A stretch of 64,000 nucleotides of DNA from Albula goreensis. Its lineage: Eukaryota > Chordata > Actinopteri > Albuliformes > Albulidae. Where the stretch lies: the NCBI GenBank assembly GCA_022829145.1, contig CM040748.1:5783501-5847500 (forward strand), read 5' to 3'. Below the pieces are notes generated by a model, which was not told the DNA's origin, ran no database searches, and saw only the letters and a program-made list of their open reading frames with translations. A program made the position numbers and the translations under genes. Below are positions 54,978 to 64,000 of this stretch, one piece after another (position 1 is the first letter of the stretch; every line of letters starts with the position of its first letter).

Positions 54978-57900
54978 ATTATAACAAATTGATGTATACA
55001 TTATGCAGGTGTGCAGTCTCCATGTCCATGTATGTCAGTTGCAGATGAGATTTTACACTCATGTGACATTTTCAAATCACAGAAAGCAATCTTTAACATC
55101 GTAAAAGTTAAGTATTAAAAGTACTACACTGTCTTGCCACGAAAATATGGCCTCTTATCTGATTGCATTTCACATCAACTCAATCCACAAGAGGATATCA
55201 GAACAATTTTCATATTTTATACAGCTCTAAGGTAAAATACTTGTCTCCTGTAGCAAGCAGTAATACATCTACAGAGCACATTTTTATAATTTACAGCAGT
55301 GCACAGACATCTTTAACACTGCATGTTCTTACAGCCAATAAAAGAACTTTGGCCGGAGTGGTCAGTAAGACCAGGCACTTAGACCAGTTTACTGCCTTAG
55401 AAAAACACTCTGCTGTGGAATTAGACCAGAATGGAAAACAAAGATAAAAGGCATTGGGTTTCCCTCAGCAGACTCATAGCACATGTAACCCATTAATGTG
55501 AAAGCTTAATCCTTCGGCCTGGTTCATGCCACTGAGTCTGGATACTAACATCTAATCCTTATTCATTTTTGTGCTCTTTGGAGAAATGCACTGTTGCAAG
55601 TTGAAAGCCACTTGATACAAATGAGAGTGCTCTTCATTTCAGGACCCTTTTCTGTCTTTCTGGATTAAAGTGTTGTTTCGAACATCTTTGGACCACATGC
55701 ATTGTTGATTGAAATAGTGAAATTCCATATGTTCTTGAATGTCAACAGGATTTTCTTTTTTCATATTTGTTTTTGCCTTTCAAAATAAGTAATAGCAATA
55801 ACATGTAAGCACCTCTTTAAACAGTACATTCACATCATCTTCACAGAAATTTAAAGTTATTTCTGTATTCATATCTGTCCATCAGACCAACAAAGATGAT
55901 AGAACATAAAGTATGAAACTACTAAAAGTAAACAACTTTTACTACTAAATTTATTGAACTTCTTTGTAATGGTGCAAGCTTACTGCCATGGGGTGTCATA
56001 GGAATGCATTACAGTAAAAGGCGACGCTCACCACGGCCTCTGATTCAGGACGATGGTGTAACTGAAGCCACACTTACTCTGTGTGTAAATATGGAACCCT
56101 ACAAATCAGAGCCTCTTTCTGCTCCTGTTCCAGTAATGGTTACACACGCACACAAACACACACGTACATGCACACGTGCTTACAAACATGCACTCACGCA
56201 CGCACAGACAAATAATTACAAACCAGCTGTCTGCAGCGCGCATTTGCGTTGGCTGCTGCCTCACTTTAACCAAACATCAGCGGAGAGACCTGATGGTCCG
56301 CTGCACACTGATAAAATAGCAGATAGTACGGGTCTGCTCTGTAAAGTTCATCAGTTTCAGCGGGCTCATCTACAGATGTCCTTCAATACCTGACCACCAG
56401 GGGCAGAGTCTTTAAAGAGGAGAAAAGTTAAAGAATTCTTTAATGAAGTTAAGAAAGAATACAATTACCAGGGTACACTGGCCAAGATCCAATCAAATGC
56501 ATGGTCCTATTCATTATTGCATGAAATACTGTTTTGCACATCATGACCAAAATATTATTGTTATTATTATTATTCTTATTATTAGTAATAGTAGTATAAT
56601 AGCAGAGTTTGTAAAATTGAAGAAAAGCAGCTACATTCCTGGGACAAAAGTCTATTTAAAATAAATCAAGTCCTTAAGCCACACCTTGTCTAGTTTCGTG
56701 GATTCCCAGTCTTTATGACCATTACAGTGCCTTTCGAGCATGCAGCTGGCTTAAGTGGATCTGGATTGAATGAAAATGTCTTATTCAATTGAAAAGCATA
56801 AAAGAGAATTTATGCATTTGATGGTGTCGTACCTAATAATATTTTAAAACATTCTGTATGGACTCAAGTCTATAAACTATAAACCATACATCTATATTGC
56901 ATCAAGAAGGACGTTTCGACTGCAAATAATAAAATGGATGAATGGTGGATTGTGCAGTAGTTAATATATATTTGCCCCACAGTGCTGCATGAGTGTACTT
57001 TAGCTACTTTAGCTCTGACACATTCTGTGTTCTACTGTTAGTCCAGAGCTCCAGATTCTGCTAGGGTTTGCACTTTATGCTGTCACAGAAGCTTAGAATC
57101 AAGAAGAATTACAATGTTGCAGCTTGCCACTTTTTGCATTAAAAAATACATAAAAGCATACATTTAGTGTAAAGGGCTTATGACAACTTGGAACAACCAA
57201 GGGTGCAGTTTGTTTTATTCATTTGCTTTGTAGAAAATCTACGATGCTCATACTAGTACATATTCTGAAGCCTATGTATAGAGCTGAGTCAATAATTGAG
57301 CAATGTTCTCAACTATTAATGAGCAATGAACATGTATGTTGCTCAAATGTGAGACATAAGTTACTTAAGGCTCAGGATATACATTTTCTAAGAAATATTG
57401 TTGCCATGATGTACGGCCTGGACTGTGTGACACATAAAAGTCTCTGTTATGAGAATACAAACCAACAGTGGTGAAACTGAAGGCACATAGTTTTGAATTG
57501 AACATGCAGCAGTTACCCAAGATAACATGCTGTATTTTGACCATTATGCCATGTGTTTTGACTGTTACAATGGAGCCTTAAAGAACTGACTCCTGTGCAC
57601 ATGGAAAGGATTCCCATTTACACAGAGGTCCACATTCCAATCATGTTGATAGACTGTTTGCAGTTCATCGATTCACTAATTGGATGTGTGTGCAATGACA
57701 TAAATAGAGCAGCAAACATGGAAGGCTGGAAAGAATAAGAAGCAATTGAATAAAAATCCATAATTCTTATGCATCCTAGCATACAAAAAATGACAAACCA
57801 CAGTTATTTGTTTGCAAATAATCATAGGAGGACCACTTTTAAACAATATACGGTAAAGTTTATTGGATATTAAAATACTTGGAAACACTATGGCCTTACC

Positions 57901-58317
57901 ATTGCTCTACCTGTACCTTTTTAAAATGATAGGAGGTTGTGTTACTAATGTAATCTCCACGGGATTTATTTGGTATTTGGACTACCTTGATGGTGCTCTT
58001 CTGTTATGCTCTAGGTCAAATTAACCTGATTACAAAATACTGGAAATATGCATAAAAGTATTTTTCAGCACAGAATCATTTCTACTGGCCTTAATTCATG
58101 TTGTGAACCATCAAATTGACCCAGCTGTGGAAATGGAGGCTAAAAGGGGTCAAAAGTATTACATCTAGACAAAGGCTGATTTTTGTCTTTGCAAATGTAA
58201 GAGAAAAAAGAAGGTGAGTGCTCACTCCTCCACTACCTCCCCCAAACACACATGCATGCACACACACACAGATGCACAGACAAACACACACACATACGCA
58301 CGTGCTCACACACAGGC

Positions 58318-58354
<37 letters not shown>

Positions 58355-59290
58355 CCACCCTCTCTCTCTTCCTGTCTCACCTGTTCAGCAATTGAGAAAG
58401 TGCAAATATTATGACTCCTGAGAAGGGAACCTCATATTTCCAGTGGGAGAGCTCCATGCACACTCAGTGGGGGAGGGCTCTACTCAGGGGCTGATAAATG
58501 AGAAACATGGCTGCCCAGGGAAGCCCTGGAACGGATCTTTGATCATAACAGTGGAGTCCCTGACCTTGATGCAGCAGACAGGGAGGAGGAGGTGCCCCGT
58601 AATGAAGAGAATGTTAGGATCAGTCCTGATCTTGTTGATGGACCATTAGATGTTGATGATTAGGAAGAAATGGGTACCGTCCCTCAGCCGCCAACTCCAA
58701 ATGAACCTTTCATAGTGATGTCCGCTGCAGTGCGTGGGCCCACGAAGATGGCTGTGACTCATATCAGTGATGTCACAGATATCAAGTCTGCTCTTCAGCC
58801 TGCCATTCCTCATCAAATTCAGAGAGTAGCTCTGGAAATGATTTGACACAGAAAGAAGGCATGTTTTAGGGCAGAGGATGAAGAAGCTGGGAAAAAGTCA
58901 TTTATACACTTACTTGGTTCACCGTAGCCTGGATGGGGTACACATAATGTTTGCTTTTTAAATGTCTGTTTTTAGCTACTTTTGGATGGTTAAAGATGCA
59001 CCACGTCAGTTCAGACTGAAACATTTTTGCTCTTGACAGCTGAGCATAACAGGAGTGTTAATGACATGACACATTAAGTATTAATCAGGCATTAAATACA
59101 TGAGTAATGCTAGGGCAGACATAACCACATACTATAATGGTGTCTGATGGATGAAGCCGGCCACTGCAGATGAATAGCAATGATTCAATTTAAATTGAGT
59201 TACCAGGGAGTCATTTATATTCAGTCATTTCCTCAGTTAATAAATCCTCAGACTCCATCGTGGTTTCCCTTCCCTCGGTCACAAGCGGAA
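54978..59290. other. Non-genic stretch with simple repeats
   Basis: No recognised gene. It contains CA-type repeats near 56142-56210 and 58244-58354 and an (ATT)n tract near 56554-56583. Around 58500-58665 a frame PDLDAADREEEVP...LVDGPLDVDD ends in TAG and might be a decayed transposase tail. ORFs at 55163-55447 and 56004-56393 show no known motif. Confidence 0.6.
58244..58354. repeat. (CA)n microsatellite
   Basis: CA blocks interrupted by GATGCACAGACAAA and TACGCACGTG, ending in a perfect (AC)15-type tract at about 58321-58350. Confidence 0.95.
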
Positions 59291-60255
59291 CAGTTTTACA
59301 GCACATTATCACAGAGCATAGCGTTACAGTGCTACGGGACAGTTTTACAGCGCATTAACACAGAGCATAGCGCTACAGTGCTACGGGACAGTTTTACAGC
59401 ACATTAACACAGAGCATAGCGTTACAGTGCTACGGGACAGTTTTACAGCGCATTAACACAGAGCATAGCGTTACAGTGCTACGGGACAGTTTTACAGCAC
59501 ATTATCACAGAGCATAGTGTTACAGTGCTACGGGACAGTTTTACAGCACATTATCACAGAGCATAGCGTTACAGTGCTACGGGACAGTTTTACAGCGCAT
59601 TAACACAGAGCATAGCGTTACAGTGCTACGGGACAGTTTTACAGCACATTATCACAGTGCATACAGTTTTACAGCATTAACACAGAGCATAGCATGCGTT
59701 ACAGTGCTTTTTACAGCGCATTAACACAGAGCATAGTTACAGTTACAGTGCTACGGGACAGTTTTACAGCACATTATCACAGAGCATAGCGCTACAGTGC
59801 TACGGGACAGTTTTACAGCGCATTAACACAGAGCATAGCGTTACAGTGCTACGGGACAGTTTTACAGCGCATTAACACAGAGCTTAGCGTTACAGTGCTA
59901 CGGGATAGTTTTACAGCACATTATCACAGAGCATAGTGTTACAGTGCTACGGGACAGTTTTACAGCACATTATCACAGAGCATCGCGTTACAGTGCTATG
60001 GGGCTACGGGACAGTTTTACAGCACATTAACACAGAGCATAGCGTTACAGTGCTATGGGACAGTTTTACAGCACATTATTACAGAGCATAGCGTTACAGT
60101 GCTATTGGTCTACGGGACAGTTTTACAGCACATTATCACAGCGCATAGCGTTACAGTGCTACGGGACAGTTTTACAGCACATTAACACAGAGCATAGGGT
60201 TACAGTGCTACGGGACAGTTTTACAGCACATTATCACAGAGCATTACAGTGCTAC
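59291..60255 (+). repeat. 49-bp minisatellite, about 20 copies
   Basis: The unit runs from GGGACAGTTTTACAGC through a variable ACATTATC or GCATTAAC, then ACAGAGCATAGCG and TTACAGTGCTAC (49 bases). Twenty recognisable copies lie in direct orientation. Most differ at one to three positions; a few have indels (copies near 59640-59740 are shortened and rearranged, and those near 59995 and 60100 have an 8-base duplication of the GCTAYKGG end). The repeat is not a multiple of three, so the small ORFs crossing it are artefacts. Confidence 0.95.
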
Positions 60256-62127
60256 TTTTTTGCAGGATCTGTTGCCTTTGCACTTGTGGAGAAATGTATG
60301 CAAGTCTTTTTCGCTTAGAATTAAAGCATCAGCTCAATGACTAAAATGCCAAATGTAATGTAGTGCATACCTCGGAGAGTTGCCCTGTATTTACATTAAA
60401 CAAAATACATGAGGGGAGATCAGTGTATCGTCAGCAGTCAAGTATGTCTTGCATTTGTGATCTTAGTTATTTTAATGTTAGCATGACATTGTCTCACAGA
60501 CAAGATTTTTCAGTGAGTTTTCCAGATTTGTTTTAACAGGACCCTATCCATGGTCTTTTACATTCCAGTGATAAATCTAATATATTCTTCAACCCAAACA
60601 AGCACCGTCACCATGCTTTAATTGAGTTTATCTGAAAAACAATGTTATTCAATTTCTTCGAGATCCAGTGAGCTAACCCACCACACATTAAAAATGTCCC
60701 GAACAAATGGAGCGCAAGAGCTGCCCGTGGTCTGTGGTCCCAGCTCCGTGGCAGCAGAGATCATGACTCACTCTTCTTCCCGGATCCTTGGATTCGAGGG
60801 GACTCATCACCTCTCATTGGATGATTCCATCTCTTCGAGGGCATCCTGTTTTAAAAAACTGGGGTCGCACAATGATCCAAGAACAATCATCCAAGAACAA
60901 TGATCCAAGTGTGGGTGGTAGTATTATAGCACCTGGAGAGTCTGGAGTGGTACTATTATAGTATCTGGTCTATAAAAGCCTGAAACAGTTTGCAGCATGC
61001 TGTGAAAATAACAGTTGCGAAGAGAGAATTACTTTCTTGTGTATATGTACAGTATATGTTCATTCCATCAGAGTTCCTCCTATGTGTAATGTTCTACCAA
61101 GAATTCAAGAGTTCCGTCTGCACAGTCTTTAAAACTTAATGTAAATGAATACTATGCACTGTAATAATACATCTCATTTTTGACTGGAAGTTTTCCCACT
61201 TGTAATGCAGCTGCCAGGACTCACACGACGGGGTGACACTAGCTAATAGACAAAAAAAATCAGCCTGTGGAGTAAAACTTACTCTGTCAACAGATTTTTC
61301 AGGTGGAAACGACAGAGTTATTGAGTAATAATTTTAGCGAAAATATTATGCTTACGCTCACAGTAGGCACTTGTGTAGCCCTGTCTGGATTATGACAGTG
61401 TGTAAACACATTTTCAGCCGTCTCCGAGGGGAATGAGAGGACTGAGTGCAGCTACGTTGATTCATTCAGCTGGTGAGGAATTGCCTTTCTATGATTATGC
61501 TGCAGGGAGGCTAATTATAGCATCTGGCCATTGAGCAATGCCAGGATGGGGATGCTGATATTACCACTGCCCTATATACTACTGCAGGGGTCAGAGAAAC
61601 AACAATGAGATGTTTCCACTGGAGGAACACAAAGTCAACATGTGCACCATGCAACATGGAGCTCCAGCTATTGACACAATGATGAGGATCAAATGAAAGA
61701 TGTGTTTGGGAGCAGAGATAACATTGTGACTTATTCAGACAGTGATTCATCATCCTCCAGAAGCAGTAGAACGGTCTTTAATAAAAGGACTCCATGAAAA
61801 GATCACGGTCTCTAACCCTGAAACTCTATACAGATCACAACAACAGTGAATTCATTAAATATGATCACTGTATACAGTGATGCTCTTGCATACACACAAA
61901 ACGGTGCAGAAACATGAAAGTGTTGGCAGTCTGGAGGACAAAGATCTGTGTAACTATACCAGATGAATACAAATGTGCCCACAATGCACAGCTGAGATGC
62001 ACACATCATTTTATGATATCTTTTTAGTCCTTTTATATATGATTACATCAGAACAGTTTGGCTACAGAATTAGTCATGAACATGTTTTCAGTTCAGTCTT
62101 CAGCAATAAAAGAATTTGTAAGTTATA

Positions 62128-62148
62128 AATATATATATATATATATAT
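62128..62148. repeat. (AT)n microsatellite
   Basis: Ten AT dinucleotides flanked by AT-rich DNA. Confidence 0.9.
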
Positions 62149-62621
62149 CCTGTTGAGGGATGTGTGCATTTTTTGAATAAAGAACATGGTAGCATCATCT
62201 ATGTGTTTGCCAAAATTCCAGACAAATTAAATATGACTCACAGTTATAAATGTATTAACTATGTCTTTCCCTCTGCAGTCTCAGCTGTACCTCTGTACTT
62301 GACTCGACGTGATTAATTCAGACAACGTGTGAAAACATGCCAATACTCTTAGGTGAAGTCGTCATTCAAAATCTAAATAAAAAAATTATTTTTTCTCCTC
62401 GTTCACCTTCTAATTCCTGCCAAATAAAGAATTTTTACTCTCCGATAGAGACCACTGAAAAAGAATCAGAAGTTGGCACCTTCCCGTGTATTCCACAGAA
62501 GACCACGTTCTGGACTTTTCCAAATAGGGAACATGAATTCATTGCTGAGATTACAGCTAAGTAGGTCAGAGTTACCAAAAGTGGACTGAATGTTACATGT
62601 GGAGTTCTTAAAAACACAAAG

Positions 62622-62900
62622 AGGGGCGCCTGGGTGGCTCACAGGGCCAGAACTCAATCAAACTCAACCAGGCAAGACACTGGCCTGGGAGCCCTGAGGT
62701 CAGGGGTTGAAAACCTGGTCTCGCCATGGCCGTTGCTGGCTATATCCAGAGGCGATGCTGGGGGTCTGCATTTAGCGTGGCACAATTGGCCCAGACTTGC
62801 TGGGGATGATAGGGGACAAGCTGGCTAAGTTTGTTGATCTCATGCCCTCACTGGTAATGCTGGCACCTGTGGCAGCACGAACTGAGAGTACACTGATTAT
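62622..62900 (+). mobile_element. tRNA-derived SINE-like element
   Basis: It starts GGGGCGCCTGGGTGGCTCAC (A-box-like), with a B-box-like GGGTTGAAAACCTGG about 75 bases on. The body contains GCGTGGCACAATTGGCCCAG, a phrase that I know from SINE-type repeats of teleost genomes, and GCTGGCACCTGTGGCAGCAC. The 3' limit is uncertain. Confidence 0.55.
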
Positions 62901-64000
62901 GTCTTCCTCCAACATCATAGGCAGTGTGCAACTAGTGGTGTGGCTGTTGTGTGTATAAGTAGCGAGATTGTCATTGCATGAATCGGATGAGTCATGTGTC
63001 CAGCCTCTCCTCCCAAAGCCAACAGAGCAGGTGCTGCAGTGAGGTCAAAAAGTTAAGGTTGGGAAAAATCTGGGTTAAAATGTTTTTAAAAAAATTACAC
63101 ACAATGCAATGATGATATTTATATTAAGTTTATGGTTGATGTTATTCGGAAAGATTTCTGCTGGTCCACAGGGTATTATTGTATGGATATTGGGAATAAT
63201 TCGGCATCAGCATTGCTTCAGAATACTGTCAAAGATAATGTTGTTGATGTTCTGAGAAACTACCATTGCTTTGCACATATGGCCATGAGAAGAATCTGTT
63301 GCCAGGTTACCGTGTTCAAGAGGCAACTGTTAACAAGACACCTGCCTTCGGCACCTGGGAATTAGCAATGTGATTCAGTGAGAGAGATACATGAGGGTGA
63401 CTGATAAAGGTTACTATCCAGCTTTAAAATTAGAACCAGGGGGTGGGTTCAGCTGAGGTATTAATTTGTTAGTGTGGAAGGGATGCAGAACTCCCTATAC
63501 TGTAATTTTGTACTGAAAGTATAGAATCTGAAACTACTGAAGAGGTAAAAGCATAGAAACAAACCCAGTTCTTAGAAGCAACAGTGAATGACTGTTTCCT
63601 TGTCCAGCCATCTGGCATCTTGCGGTCGATGGAGGAAGCCTGGGCGGACAGCCAGGTTCAACATCTATGTCTTTTAATATTAGCCTAGGCTTGCATAAAC
63701 CACCCCTGACCTATGTCCTAAATTGAGTAAGTTTGCTACTTAACCAAACTACTGTATAGCATGACGAGAACTGATTGGTGCTTGTGCTCGTGGCATGAAA
63801 ATATGATCCTAATAAACAGGATAGAACATCGCTGTCTATTTCGATTTGGATGCAGCTTGGAGTATACCAACTACCCTCTGCATAAAAAAGCTCCATATAT
63901 CTATTATGTACTCTTCCTCACCCGTCATACCTCACCTCTTTGTCTTTAATCATCATCAGTCATCAGGACAGCCCTGTGCTCACCTGTCAGTCACACCTCA

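Larger units (their letters stand above)
60256..64000. other. Non-genic right end of the window
   Basis: No gene is recognised. It contains an (AT)n tract at 62128-62148 and a SINE-like element at about 62622-62900. ORFs at 60622-60903, 62337-62564 and 63132-63365 have no known motif and no clear splice context. Confidence 0.6.

Noticed and set aside
58500..58665. Possible tail of a Harbinger-type nuclease (NMAA... in one frame, VPDLDAADREEEVP in another)
   Set aside because: The likeness is only to a low-complexity acidic tail, it needs a frame change, and no catalytic segment is nearby. Noted as a weak hint, not a feature.
1..64000. CRISPR arrays, operons, prophage or tRNA/rRNA genes
   Set aside because: The window is vertebrate nuclear DNA. 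The only regular array is the 49-bp minisatellite, which has no unique spacers, and the tRNA-like heads belong to SINEs rather than intact tRNA genes.

Overview
The window is vertebrate nuclear DNA, almost certainly from a ray-finned fish. Evidence: interrupted genes with GT-AG introns, many long (CA)n tracts, tRNA-derived SINEs, hAT-type short DNA transposons, a LINE fragment of the type common in teleosts, and two genes whose exons align end to end with vertebrate fascin-1 and RNF216. I cannot name the species. The identifications rest on remembered family sequences and on reading frames and splice sites; no search was run.

Layout. Positions 1-1377 hold the fscn1 upstream region with a TATA box at 1194-1200. 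Five coding exons of fscn1 (+ strand) run from 1378 to 11961 and encode 491 residues. A 3' UTR of about 2.5 kb probably follows, ending near an AATAAA at 14508. Positions 14531-23653 lie between the two convergent genes; part of this is probably the rnf216 3' UTR. rnf216 (- strand) occupies 23654-51500 with one non-coding and 16 coding exons, including a 13.9-kb intron 13 full of repeats. Its promoter, near 51500, carries ETS-like and ZNF143-like motifs. From 51560 to 64000 I recognise no gene; the stretch holds a SINE, an hAT-type MITE, a 49-bp minisatellite of about 20 copies, and simple repeats.

The two genes lie tail to tail, as FSCN1 and RNF216 do on human chromosome 7, so this is old conserved synteny. 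They do not form a pathway. Fascin-1 bundles actin in filopodia; RNF216 (Triad3) is an RBR-type E3 ubiquitin ligase.

The points most worth checking are a frame break in the last rnf216 exon (either a 92-nt intron or a one-base indel), a GC-AG intron, a seven-codon uORF, the 49-bp minisatellite, a 16-bp perfect hairpin and AT-rich blocks in intron 13 that look like conserved non-coding elements. I found no convincing new biological system here.
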